Assembly: GCA_017440565.1 (NCBI GenBank)
Contig: JAFSHA010000095.1
Coordinates: 1-54,202 of the forward strand
Direction of reading: 5' to 3'
DNA length: 54,202 bases
DNA from: Eggerthellaceae bacterium
Lineage (GTDB): Bacteria; Actinomycetota; Coriobacteriia; Coriobacteriales; Eggerthellaceae
Notes under the pieces: generated by a model
Told to the model about the DNA's origin: nothing
Database searches by the model: none
The model's input: the letters and a program-made list of their open reading frames with translations, nothing else
Part shown: positions 17,707-26,275 of the stretch, one piece after another
Position numbering within the stretch: position 1 is the stretch's first letter
Layout of the letters: each line of letters begins with the position of its first letter
Position numbers and translations under genes: made by a program

Positions 17707-18768
17707 ATGGGGTTTCTTTTGAAAGACGGCGAAAAGCGCATAGCATTGGGGATGAGCGGGGGAGTGGACAGCTCGGTGGCGGCTGCCCTGCTGCAGCGTG
17801 CTGGTTGGGAAGTCGTTGGCGTGACCTGCGTATTCACTTCCGATGGCTGGACAGCGGTCGATGATGCGCGCCTTGCTTGCGAGCGTTTGGGCATCGAGCA
17901 CGTTGTTCGTGACTGTCGGGTTGAGTTTGAAGAGCTTGTCGTGGCACCCTTCGTCAGGGCATACGTTTCCGGTTTGACACCAAGTCCGTGCGTGGCTTGC
18001 AATGCGCAGGTCAAAGTTCCTTCTCTGATGCGAGCGGCTGACGAGTTGGGCTGCGCTTATGTGGCAACGGGCCATTACGCGCGCGTGGCACGTTCGGATG
18101 AGGATCGTTGGACTGTGGTTTGCGCGGAAGATGCCGCGAAGGATCAAAGCTACATGCTTGCCATGCTCGCGCAAGATCAGCTTGCGCGGTTGGTGCTGCC
18201 GCTTGGCGGTGCCACGAAGGAGCAGGTGCGCGCTCTTGCGGCAGAGCTGGGCATGCCCGAGCTTGCCGAGAAGCCTGAAAGCCAGGATATCTGCTTTGCC
18301 CCGAGTGGCTACCGCGCCCTTTTGGCCGAGCGAGGGGCTTCGTTTGCGTCGGGTCCCATCATGCTTGACGGGAGGGAAGTCGGCCGGCATACGGGTTTGG
18401 CCGATTACACGGTCGGTCAGCGCAAGGGCATTGGCGTGGCGGGCCCCGAGCCTTATTACGTTACGGGGAAGAACGCCGCGCTCAACCAGCTTCTCATCGG
18501 CACGGGCGAGCAGGCGCGCATCGAGCGGGTGGTTGTGGGTAGCTTGAATTGGCAGGCTGTTGCCGACTTGGCGCAACCCTTGGAAGCTACGGTCAAACTG
18601 AGATACCGATCGTGCGCGTGTCCGTGTATCATAGTTCCCGGCGAAAATTCGCGTGTGTTTGTCCGGCTTGCCGAGTCGCAGCCGACTACGGCACCGGGGC
18701 AATACGCTGTATTCTATAGGGATTCCACCGTGCTGGGTGGCGGCATGATCGAGGAGGTCTGTTCATGA
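17707..18768 (+). CDS. mnmA: tRNA-specific 2-thiouridylase MnmA
   Basis: A 353-residue enzyme that adenylates and thiolates U34 of tRNAs for Lys, Glu and Gln. The PP-loop GMSGGVDSSVAAALL is near residue 16, the first catalytic cysteine lies in SPCVACNAQVKVP, and the second in ESQDICFAP. The central ATGHYARV and the C-terminal beta-barrel with YTVGQRKGIGV are also present. Notably tRNA-Lys(TTT) and tRNA-Gln(TTG), both substrates of this modification, are in the same window. The stop overlaps the start of coaE by 4 bp. Confidence 0.94.
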   Translation: MGFLLKDGEKRIALGMSGGVDSSVAAALLQRAGWEVVGVTCVFTSDGWTAVDDARLACERLGIEHVVRDCRVEFEELVVAPFVRAYVSGLTPSPCVACNAQVKVPSLMRAADELGCAYVATGHYARVARSDEDRWTVVCAEDAAKDQSYMLAMLAQDQLARLVLPLGGATKEQVRALAAELGMPELAEKPESQDICFAPSGYRALLAERGASFASGPIMLDGREVGRHTGLADYTVGQRKGIGVAGPEPYYVTGKNAALNQLLIGTGEQARIERVVVGSLNWQAVADLAQPLEATVKLRYRSCACPCIIVPGENSRVFVRLAESQPTTAPGQYAVFYRDSTVLGGGMIEEVCS

Positions 18769-19367
18769 AAACGCTGTTTGTCGTTGGCGGAATGGGAGCT
18801 GGCAAGTCTACTGCAAGCAAGGTTTTGCTCGAACAGGGTCTTCCCCTAATCGATCTCGATAAGGTTGGTCACGATATCCACAACTGGGAAACCGTGAAGG
18901 AAGAAATTCGCGAGACCTTTGGCGATGACGTGTACGACGAGAACGGCAACATCATCCGTTCTGCGCTGGCCGCGAAGGCCTTCGTCTCGCCTGCCGAAAC
19001 GCGCAAGCTCAACCGTATCACCATGCCCCGCATCGAAGATGCCTATCACGACCGTATCGCCGAGCTGAAGGCCGAGGGTCACAAGGCCGTCGTCGTGGAG
19101 TATTCGGTGTTCAAGAATCGTTCCGGCTCTTTGGCTTACTCCGCCGACGTGGTCATCGCCGTTCTGGCACCGCTTGAGAAGCGCATCGAGCGTGCGGTTC
19201 TGTCGGGCTTCGACGAGGCCGACGTGCGCCGTCGCATCGCTCAGCAGATCACCGATGCCGAGCGCATCGAGCAGGCCGACGTGGTGTTCAACAATGACGG
19301 CACGCCCGAAGAGCTGCGCAACGCCGTGCTCTCCTGGTGGCTTGATTACGAGGCCAACAACTTGTAG
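18765..19367 (+). CDS. coaE: Dephospho-CoA kinase
   Basis: A 200-residue P-loop kinase catalysing the last step of coenzyme A synthesis. The Walker A motif is GGMGAGKSTASKVL, followed by the substrate-binding LIDLDKVGHDI, then VVVEYSVFKNRSG and the lid region DVRRRIAQQ. The start overlaps the end of mnmA (ATGA), which implies translational coupling. A terminator follows at 19391-19421. Confidence 0.92.
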   Translation: MKTLFVVGGMGAGKSTASKVLLEQGLPLIDLDKVGHDIHNWETVKEEIRETFGDDVYDENGNIIRSALAAKAFVSPAETRKLNRITMPRIEDAYHDRIAELKAEGHKAVVVEYSVFKNRSGSLAYSADVVIAVLAPLEKRIERAVLSGFDEADVRRRIAQQITDAERIEQADVVFNNDGTPEELRNAVLSWWLDYEANNL

Positions 19368-19390
19368 GTCGCTATACGTTTGACGGATAG

Positions 19391-19421
19391 GGAAGGCGCT
19401 TCGCGGCGCCTTCCGTTTTGT
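19391..19421 (+). terminator. Terminator of mnmA-coaE
   Basis: GGAAGGCGC (19391-19399) and GCGCCTTCC (19406-19414) form a perfect 9-bp stem, followed by GTTTTGTTT. Confidence 0.85.
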
Positions 19422-19451
19422 TTGGGTTAGATGAGGGAAAGGCACGTGTCC

Positions 19452-20087
19452 ATGAAGGTTTTGCTGGTAAACGGAAGCCCGCATAAGAAGGGCTGCACTA
19501 ATCGCGCACTTGAGGAAGTGGCTGGAGAGCTTCGGGCTGAGGGCATTGAAGCTGAGATTTTCTGGATTGGCAACGTGCCCGTGGGCGGTTGCACCGCCTG
19601 CATGGGTTGCGCCGAGGATGGTGTGTGCGTGTTCGGGGGCAGTGTTGCTGAGTTCCAGCAGAAGGCGCGCGAGGCGGACGGGTTCGTGTTTGGCACCCCC
19701 GTGCACTACGCTAGCGCTTCGGGAAATATGACGGCGTTTATGGACCGCCTGTTCTATTCTGAATCGCGCGCTAAGGGCGGTTCGACCTTCCGGTTGAAGC
19801 CGGGTGCGGTGGTGTGCTCGGCGCGCCGTGGCGGCACGACGTCGACATTTGACCAGATGAACAAATGGCTCACTATCTCTGAGATGATCGTCGTCGGATC
19901 GCGTTACTGGAACATGGTGCATGGGAGCAACGCCGAGCAGGTGGAACAGGATGAGGAAGGCCTTTGGACCATGCGCGTCCTTGGGCGCAACATGGCCTAC
20001 GTTCTCAAGTGTCAGGAGGCGGCTAAGGCTGCCGGCATCGCCCTCCCCGAGCGCGAGCCCGGCGTGTCTACTAACTTCATCCGCTAG
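19452..20087 (+). CDS. NADPH-dependent FMN reductase-like flavoprotein
   Basis: A 211-residue flavodoxin-fold protein. MKVLLVNGSPHKKGCTNRAL is the phosphate-binding loop of the iron-sulfur flavoprotein/FMN reductase family; GCTACMGCAEDGVC supplies a cysteine group like that of Isf-type proteins, and FGTPVHYASASGNMTAFMDR is the isoalloxazine-contact region. It probably passes electrons from NAD(P)H to a small acceptor. I chose ATG 19452 because family members begin MKVLLVNGSP; in-frame starts upstream at 19431 and 19446 are possible. It is an isolated gene, with a decayed MFS fragment behind it. Confidence 0.85.
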   Translation: MKVLLVNGSPHKKGCTNRALEEVAGELRAEGIEAEIFWIGNVPVGGCTACMGCAEDGVCVFGGSVAEFQQKAREADGFVFGTPVHYASASGNMTAFMDRLFYSESRAKGGSTFRLKPGAVVCSARRGGTTSTFDQMNKWLTISEMIVVGSRYWNMVHGSNAEQVEQDEEGLWTMRVLGRNMAYVLKCQEAAKAAGIALPEREPGVSTNFIR

Positions 20088-20303
20088 CCAGCGAAGGTGA
20101 TGGCGTTGGGGCCTTCGTCGTTCTGCTTTGCTCGGTGGAGCGCTTATTGTCGCCGCGTCGTCTCTTAGCGTTTATCGGGCGCTACCTGCATGTGGGCATT
20201 CTTCCCATGACGTCGGTTGTCGTTCCGCTTATGTTTTGCTACTCGGGATTGCTTTCGTTCATGACGGCGTTTGCCGACGAGCGCGGCCTGACTGAGGCGG
20301 CTG
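20087..20303 (+). pseudogene. Decayed fragment of an MFS transporter
   Basis: In the frame beginning at 20087 the translation ERLLSPRRLLAFIGRYLHVG, then ILPMTSVVVPLMFCYSGLLS and [15 protein letters not shown], reads like the central transmembrane 7-8 region of a major facilitator permease. It has no start region, and downstream it runs into sequence with no similarity and into the uvrB promoter. The rest of the transporter is absent, so this looks like a deletion remnant. Based on pattern only. Confidence 0.45.
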
Positions 20304-20312
20304 TGCTATGCT
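20304..20312 (+). promoter_or_regulatory. Extended -10 for uvrB
   Basis: TGCTATGCT lies 41 bp before the chosen uvrB start. No clear -35 at 17 bp. Its position fits a short leader with GGGAGG at 20339-20344. Confidence 0.4.
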
Positions 20313-20352
20313 CATGGGGTCGGTTTCGTGCGTCATTCGGGAGGCTTTGCGT

Positions 20353-22506
20353 ATGTCAACCCATCTTTCGAACATCGAGGGCATCGCCATGGAGGGCAAG
20401 CTTCCCGAGGTACGCCTTTCGAACACGCCGTTCAAGGTGGTTTCCCCCTACGAGCCAGCGGGCGACCAGCCCCAAGCCATCGAGAAGCTGGCGGCTGGCA
20501 TTGAGGAGGGTCTGCGCTACCAGACGCTTCTGGGCGTTACGGGTTCGGGTAAGACCTTCACCATGGCTAAAACCATCGAGGCTGTGCAGAAGCCCACGCT
20601 GGTCATGGCGCCGAACAAGACGCTTGCCGCGCAGCTTGCCAGCGAGCTGAAGGAGTTTTTCCCCGACAACTCGGTCGTGTATTTCGTGAGCTATTACGAC
20701 TACTACCAGCCCGAGGCATATGTGCCCTCGTCCGACACATTCATCGAGAAGGACGCCTCCATCAACGAAGAGGTGGAGAAGCTGCGGCATGCGGCTACCT
20801 CGGCTTTGCTCTCGCGGCGCGACTGCATTGTGGTGGCCTCTGTAAGTTGCATTTACGGCATTGGCAGCCCGCTTGACTACGCGGGCATGGCCGTGTTCGT
20901 GGACAAACAAGTGCCTTACGACCGCGACGACGTGATCCACGACCTCATTGACATCCAGTACGATCGCAACGACTACGAGCTTTCTCGCGGCACTTTCCGT
21001 GTGCGCGGCGATGCGCTTGACGTGTTCCCGCCGTACGCCGACCATCCCATTCGCATCGAGTTCTGGGGGGATGAGATCGAGCTTATCGCGGAAGTCGACA
21101 ACGTTACCGGCGAGGTGCGTGGCGAATACGAGGCGCTGCCCATCTGGCCCGCGTCGCACTACGTAACGGCGCGCCCGAAGATGGACCATGCCATCGGCAC
21201 CATTCGCGACGAGCTGCGCGACCGCCTGCGGCAGTTCCGCGAGGAGGGCAAGCTGCTCGAGGCCCAGCGTCTGGAGATGCGTACGAACTACGATCTCGAG
21301 ATGCTCGAGACCATGGGCTTTTGCTCTGGCATTGAGAACTATTCACGTCATCTGGACAACCGCGAGCCGGGCGAGCCGCCCTATACGCTCATCGACTACT
21401 TCCCGCGCGATTTCCTGTGCATCATCGACGAGAGCCATGTGACGGTGCCGCAGATCCGCGGCATGCACGAGGGCGACCGCAGCCGCAAAGTCACGCTGGC
21501 CGAGCACGGCTTCCGCCTGCCCAGCTGCCTGGACAACCGCCCGCTGCGCTTCGATGAATTCGAGGGCCGCGTGCCGCAGTTCGTCTACGTCTCGGCGACG
21601 CCGGGCGACTACGAGGAGCGCGTGAGCCAAGCCACCGTCGAGCAGATCATCCGTCCCACGGGCCTGCTCGATCCCGAGATCATCGTGCGCAAAAGCATCA
21701 ACCAGATCCACGACATCATTGACGAGGCGAAGGAGCGTGCTGCGCGTGACGAGCGCGTGCTCATCACCACGCTGACGAAGAAGATGGCCGAAGACTTGAC
21801 CGATCACCTGCTTGATCAGGGCGTTCGTGCACGCTACATGCACTCCGACATCGGTACGCTCGAGCGCGTGGAGATCCTCACGGCGCTGAGGCGTGGCGAG
21901 TTCGACGTGCTGGTGGGCATCAACTTGCTGCGCGAGGGCCTCGACCTTCCCGAGGTGAGCCTGGTGGCCATCCTCGACGCCGACAAAGAGGGCTTCTTGC
22001 GCAACCACCGCTCGCTCATCCAGACCATCGGCCGTGCCGCGCGAAACGTGAGCGGCCAGGTCATCATGTACGCCGACAAGATAACCGACTCCATGCAGCG
22101 CGCCATCGACGAGACGCGCAGGCGCCGCGAGATCCAGATGGCCTTCAACGAGGAGCACGGCATCGAGCCGAAGACCATCCGCAAGGCCATCAACGACATC
22201 ATGGGCTACGTGACCGACGAGGCGGGCTCGAAGACGGCCGAGCAGGTGAACAAGGAGCTTGCCGAGCTTTCGCGTGAGGAGGTGCTGCGCATCATCTCGT
22301 CTATGGAAGACGACATGGCCGCGGCTAGCCGCGATATGAACTTCGAGGAGGCGGCGCGTCTGCGCGACCAGGTGGTCAAGCTGCGTGCAAGCGTGGAGGG
22401 CTCAAGCGAAGAGGACGTGCTGAAAGAGCTGAAGAAAACTGCGCGCAAGGGAAGCGCCTTCGGCAATCGCAAGAACTCGGCTTACGGCGGCAGCCGCCGC
22501 TCGTAG
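20353..22506 (+). CDS. uvrB: UvrABC system protein B
   Basis: A 717-residue helicase-like damage verification subunit of nucleotide excision repair. The Walker A motif [12 protein letters not shown] is near residue 58, and the beta-hairpin inserted between DNA strands is [26 protein letters not shown] is motif [18 protein letters not shown] is motif VI, and the C-terminal UVR domain [14 protein letters not shown] contacts UvrC. I start it at ATG 20353 behind GGGAGG; an internal ATG ([10 protein letters not shown]) 12 codons later is an alternative. Confidence 0.97.
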   Translation: MSTHLSNIEGIAMEGKLPEVRLSNTPFKVVSPYEPAGDQPQAIEKLAAGIEEGLRYQTLLGVTGSGKTFTMAKTIEAVQKPTLVMAPNKTLAAQLASELKEFFPDNSVVYFVSYYDYYQPEAYVPSSDTFIEKDASINEEVEKLRHAATSALLSRRDCIVVASVSCIYGIGSPLDYAGMAVFVDKQVPYDRDDVIHDLIDIQYDRNDYELSRGTFRVRGDALDVFPPYADHPIRIEFWGDEIELIAEVDNVTGEVRGEYEALPIWPASHYVTARPKMDHAIGTIRDELRDRLRQFREEGKLLEAQRLEMRTNYDLEMLETMGFCSGIENYSRHLDNREPGEPPYTLIDYFPRDFLCIIDESHVTVPQIRGMHEGDRSRKVTLAEHGFRLPSCLDNRPLRFDEFEGRVPQFVYVSATPGDYEERVSQATVEQIIRPTGLLDPEIIVRKSINQIHDIIDEAKERAARDERVLITTLTKKMAEDLTDHLLDQGVRARYMHSDIGTLERVEILTALRRGEFDVLVGINLLREGLDLPEVSLVAILDADKEGFLRNHRSLIQTIGRAARNVSGQVIMYADKITDSMQRAIDETRRRREIQMAFNEEHGIEPKTIRKAINDIMGYVTDEAGSKTAEQVNKELAELSREEVLRIISSMEDDMAAASRDMNFEEAARLRDQVVKLRASVEGSSEEDVLKELKKTARKGSAFGNRKNSAYGGSRRS

Positions 22507-22520
22507 GCATCGTGGGACGG

Positions 22521-22586
22521 TGGGACGCAGATCCCGGCTCCCTGTCCCACGCTTCGGTGGGGCAGGGAGCCGGGATCTGCGTCCCA
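22521..22586. repeat. Near-perfect 29-bp stem hairpin after uvrB
   Basis: The arms 22521-22549 and 22558-22586 are inverted copies matching in 28 of 29 positions, with an 8-nt loop (CGCTTCGG). It begins TGGGACGCAGATCCCGGCTC. No T tract follows directly, so it may be a processing or attenuating structure as well as a terminator. Hairpins with the same GGGACnCAGA/GGCTC words follow pheT (39498-39526); a looser relative follows the MBL gene (41291-41325). Confidence 0.8.
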
Positions 22587-22673
22587 TCGCCTTGCCCCTG
22601 TTGTGCGCACCGCGCGATCTCCGTCCCGTTGTTCTGCTACCATCTCCCTGTGAGGTAAACGAAAGGGCTTTGC

Positions 22674-23120
22674 ATGAGGGCTTTGATACAGCGCGTCTCC
22701 AGGGCGCAGGTTGACGTTGACGGCGCAACGGTCGGAAGCATCGGGCGTGGCTTTCTGGTGCTTCTGGGCGTAGGCCAGGGTGACGGCGAGGCGCAGGTCG
22801 AGCGGCTTTGGGGCAAGATCTCCAAGATGCGCATCTTCGAGGACGGCAACGGCAAGACCAACCTCTCGCTTGCCGATGTGGGCGGCGAGCTCTTGGTGGT
22901 TTCGCAGTTCACGCTGTATGCCGATTGCAAGAAAGGAAATAGGCCCTCGTTTACGCAGGCGGGCGCTCCCGATGAGGCGAATCGCCTCTACGAGCTGTTC
23001 GTCGAACGCGCGCGGCAAGACGTCTTGCGCGTGGAGACGGGCGTGTTCGGCGCTATGATGGACGTGTCTTTGGTGAACGACGGGCCGTTTACCATTTGGC
23101 TTGACACCGATACGCTGTAG
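22674..23120 (+). CDS. dtd: D-aminoacyl-tRNA deacylase
   Basis: A 148-residue DTD that hydrolyses D-amino acids, and glycine, from mischarged tRNAs. Family motifs are [37 protein letters not shown] (the SQFTL catalytic motif) and the C-terminal [19 protein letters not shown], containing the GAxM and NxGP(F/V)T motifs. The start ATG follows GAAAGGGC. It is followed 27 bp later by recN; the pair are probably co-transcribed. Confidence 0.96.
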   Translation: MRALIQRVSRAQVDVDGATVGSIGRGFLVLLGVGQGDGEAQVERLWGKISKMRIFEDGNGKTNLSLADVGGELLVVSQFTLYADCKKGNRPSFTQAGAPDEANRLYELFVERARQDVLRVETGVFGAMMDVSLVNDGPFTIWLDTDTL

Positions 23121-23147
23121 GCGCAGGCAGTAAGGCGAGGAGCGGCG

Positions 23148-24764
23148 ATGATCGACGAAATCAGAGTGAGGAATCTGGCTCTTATCCGCGAGGCGGAGAT
23201 GGTACCCGCGACGGGGTTGACTGTGCTTTCAGGTGAGACGGGCGCGGGTAAGACGGCGCTCATTTCGGCGCTCAAGCTGCTCATGGGCGAGAGGGCCGAC
23301 AAGTCGGCCGTACGCGAGGGCGCCGAATCGGCGCAGGTCGACGGGCGCTTCCTTTTCGGAGAAGACGAACTCGTGGTTACCCGGCGTGTTGGCGCCGATG
23401 GGCGCAGCCGTGCCGTCATGAACGGCGACATGATTAGCATGGGGGAGCTTTCCTCGCTTATTTCCCCGAGCATCGATTTGTGCGGGCAGCACGAGCATCA
23501 GGCGCTTATGAAGCCGGCCAACCACGTGCGCATGCTTGACGCGTGGGCCGCCGAGGCGGTTTCCCGGGCGCTGGAGGTGTACTCGATGACGTTCGAGGAG
23601 GCGCTTGCGGCGAATCGGGAATACGAGCGCGTGCTCGCGGCCAGCGCGTCTTCAAACGCGCAGCTCGACGAGGCCCGCTTCGTGCTGGGAAAGATCGATT
23701 CCGTGGGCCCTGTTGAGGGGGAATACGAAGAGCTTTCCGCTCAGGTGGCGCGCTTCGAGCACGCCGAGTCGCTTGCGCGCGCAGCGAACGCAGCCTATGA
23801 GGCGCTTTCCGGCGAGGGAGGCGCTTTGGACGGGTTGAACGCGGCTGCGCAAGCTCTTTCCGAGGCGGCGCGTTACGATGCCGGCCTTGCGGACTACGCA
23901 ACCTCTCTTCGCGAGGTGGGCTACGTGATAGAGGATGTGGCGCGCGATGCGCTTTCCTACCGCGATGACGTGGATCTTGACCCCGAGGAGCTTGCCTTCA
24001 AGCAGGAGCGCTTAGCGGCTCTTCAGGGGCTCATGCGAGCGTACGGGCCGCGCATGGAAGACGTGCTGGCGCGACGCGCGGCTGCTTGGGATGTGGTGTC
24101 GCTGGTCGATGACGCCGAGCTGCGGGAACGCGAGGCGAAGCGCGCGCTTGACGCAGCCGAGGAAAGGCTTGCGCAGGCGGCGGACGTTCTCCACAAGGCG
24201 CGCGTGGCTTCGGCGCCTGTGTTCGCGGCGCAGGTGAGCGCGGTCATGGAGCGTTTGAGCATGGGAACGGCTCGTCTTGAGTGCGCGGTTTCCCTGCAAC
24301 CGCGTGCCGCGTGGACGAAGGCCGGTCCTTCGGCGGTCGAGTTCCTCTTCTGCCCAGGTGCCAACCTGTCGGCGCGCCCTCTGGCCAAGATCGCTTCGGG
24401 CGGCGAGATCAGCCGCGTCATGTTGGCGGTGAAAGCGGTCATGGGAGAGCGCGACGGCGTGTCAACGCTTGTGTTCGACGAGGTCGATGCCGGCGTGGGC
24501 GGCGCGACGGCACTTGCCTTAGCGCAGGTCATCGCCGACCTAGCGCATTCGCATCAGGTAATTGTGATCACGCATCTGGCGCAGTTGGCCGTTGCGGCCG
24601 ACGTGCATTACGTGGTCGAGAAGTCGGCAGACGATGCGCCCGTAACCAGCTTGCGCGAGGTTTCCGGGGAAGATCGCGAGCGCGAGATCGCGCGCATGCT
24701 TTCCGGCGAAGTCACCGAAAGCTCGCTCGCCCACGCCCGCGAGCTCCTAGCCGCCTGGGCGTAG
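23148..24764 (+). CDS. recN: DNA repair protein RecN
   Basis: A 538-residue SMC-like ATPase that gathers DNA ends in double-strand break repair. The N-terminal Walker A is GETGAGKTALISAL; the C-terminal signature ASGGEISRVMLAVKAVMG, Walker B LVFDEVDAGVGG and THLAQLAV are intact. The middle is an Ala/Glu-rich coiled coil. ATG 23148 has GAGGAGCGGCG upstream. It is the last core gene before the accessory island. Confidence 0.95.
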   Translation: MIDEIRVRNLALIREAEMVPATGLTVLSGETGAGKTALISALKLLMGERADKSAVREGAESAQVDGRFLFGEDELVVTRRVGADGRSRAVMNGDMISMGELSSLISPSIDLCGQHEHQALMKPANHVRMLDAWAAEAVSRALEVYSMTFEEALAANREYERVLAASASSNAQLDEARFVLGKIDSVGPVEGEYEELSAQVARFEHAESLARAANAAYEALSGEGGALDGLNAAAQALSEAARYDAGLADYATSLREVGYVIEDVARDALSYRDDVDLDPEELAFKQERLAALQGLMRAYGPRMEDVLARRAAAWDVVSLVDDAELREREAKRALDAAEERLAQAADVLHKARVASAPVFAAQVSAVMERLSMGTARLECAVSLQPRAAWTKAGPSAVEFLFCPGANLSARPLAKIASGGEISRVMLAVKAVMGERDGVSTLVFDEVDAGVGGATALALAQVIADLAHSHQVIVITHLAQLAVAADVHYVVEKSADDAPVTSLREVSGEDREREIARMLSGEVTESSLAHARELLAAWA

Positions 24765-24808
24765 CGCCACGGTTTGCATGGGCGGATAGCGAATGGGTCA
24801 ATGAGCCA

Positions 24809-26128
24809 ATGAAGAATGAACGGGTCTTTCAAATATCACTTAACCCAACTCTTCACGAAGACTTCAACAAGGTTGTTTTGAAGCATAGCAATTTTGTCGT
24901 TCGCAAACTGCACAGTGAGGAGGCATTCAAAGGCAAGCTGCGAGAAATGAATGCTTGGGACTGCGTATGCGCCTGCATGGACAGAATGCGCGCAACCGTT
25001 GAGTATCTAAATGACCTCGAGATAGGCTCTATGAAAGGCTATAAGAACGCCTTTGATTTTGCGGATTTCATCAACAACGCTTCGGTGATAATCGATTGTG
25101 TGGACATGCTTGCAAAAATCTACGACATTGGCTTGAGCGAAGAAGATAGCGAGTGCCGGATATTCAACAAGCCTGGTAGCGATGGGGAGGGCTCCGATAA
25201 AAAATACTTCGAGTTTATTCGATCCTTGTGCGTAGTTCATCCGGTGGAGACGAATAGGCATGGGCGCTACCACAATTCAAAACTTGCGATATGTCCGTAC
25301 GTTCTTTGGAGGGGCAACCCGAGGATTCCTCGTTTCGATGAGGAGTATGATCTCTACGCAAAGGTCTACGAAAGCCAAGATAGTGGCTATGGCAGCGAGG
25401 TATTGATACGGGTATCGGAAGTGTTCGACTATGTGACTTACCGATATGAGCTACTGGGTAAAGTTGCTAAAGGGGTAAGGGACTACCACTCGTCTGAGAT
25501 AGACGAGCTTCGGCACCGGCCAATACCTGCGCGGGGCGATCAAGAGTCGGAGAAAGATTACGTCTTAAGACTCAGGGATGAAGATATCGAGCGTTTCGGC
25601 GGGTCTGGCGAATATGTTTACGATTTCGCCATTCGTGCGCTAGAGTTTTCGCCTTCCAACTGTGAGAACATAGATGCATCAGAGCGTTATAAAAATGCCT
25701 GGAGATTGGCGATTGAATTTGAGCGCAAAGCGCTTCAAAGCATGTCTCGCGAGGGATGCGAAAACTCCGGAATGGGGGACGATGCTAATGGCTGGACGCT
25801 TTTTTCGGAATTGGAACATTGTCGTTGCGATAATCGTTTGTTTTACGAATTCGGTTACGAACTCAGCAAATTAGGTTGCCTTGATGGAAGCTGCGGGCGG
25901 CACGACTCGATTATGGGAAGGGGGGCGCTTCGGGCGCTCAAACCCCCTCTTGAGCAGTATGTTGCTTACGAAGGCGCGCGAAGTGACGGGGAGTTGTATA
26001 TGCTCTCGTCTATTGCGCTGTACGAATTGGCTTTGGATTATCCTGGAAAGGTCAATGAGAGCATCCCTCATGATTTGCGCTACAGAAGCGCACACAATTT
26101 GAAAAATACGGAGCCGATAAGTGTCTGA
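24809..26128 (+). CDS. Uncharacterised protein with HEPN-like R-x5-H motif; candidate defence protein
   Basis: A 439-residue soluble protein I cannot assign. It is clearly AT-richer than recN and hsdM and uses rarer codons, pointing to horizontal acquisition. The N-terminal half is helical. After the segment DFADFINNASVIIDCVDMLA comes FEFIRSLCVVHPVETNRH, in which R138-x5-H144 fits the R-x4-6-H catalytic motif of HEPN RNases found in toxin and abortive infection systems. The rest (residues about 200-439) is charged, with no recognisable motif. I start it at ATG 24809; a longer in-frame reading overlaps recN out of frame. It stands immediately before the type I restriction operon, a usual place for accessory defence genes. 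HEPN membership is an inference from one motif. Confidence 0.6.
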   Translation: MKNERVFQISLNPTLHEDFNKVVLKHSNFVVRKLHSEEAFKGKLREMNAWDCVCACMDRMRATVEYLNDLEIGSMKGYKNAFDFADFINNASVIIDCVDMLAKIYDIGLSEEDSECRIFNKPGSDGEGSDKKYFEFIRSLCVVHPVETNRHGRYHNSKLAICPYVLWRGNPRIPRFDEEYDLYAKVYESQDSGYGSEVLIRVSEVFDYVTYRYELLGKVAKGVRDYHSSEIDELRHRPIPARGDQESEKDYVLRLRDEDIERFGGSGEYVYDFAIRALEFSPSNCENIDASERYKNAWRLAIEFERKALQSMSREGCENSGMGDDANGWTLFSELEHCRCDNRLFYEFGYELSKLGCLDGSCGRHDSIMGRGALRALKPPLEQYVAYEGARSDGELYMLSSIALYELALDYPGKVNESIPHDLRYRSAHNLKNTEPISV

Positions 26129-26275
26129 GTTGCAGCGTTTGCTGAAGTGATGGTGCACGATGCTGCTTGGTTCCCGCCGCACGCTTCTCGGGTGGCGCCT
26201 AAATAATGCAAGGTGCAACCTTTGGTAGAATGAGTGTTTGATTATATTGCGCATGCGGTGAAAGGCTTAACGGCT

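Noticed and set aside
24281-24808. Long N-terminal extension of the HEPN-like gene inside recN
   Set aside because: It is a second frame of recN with an Arg/Gly-rich translation; the composition and amino acid style change at ATG 24809, the natural start.
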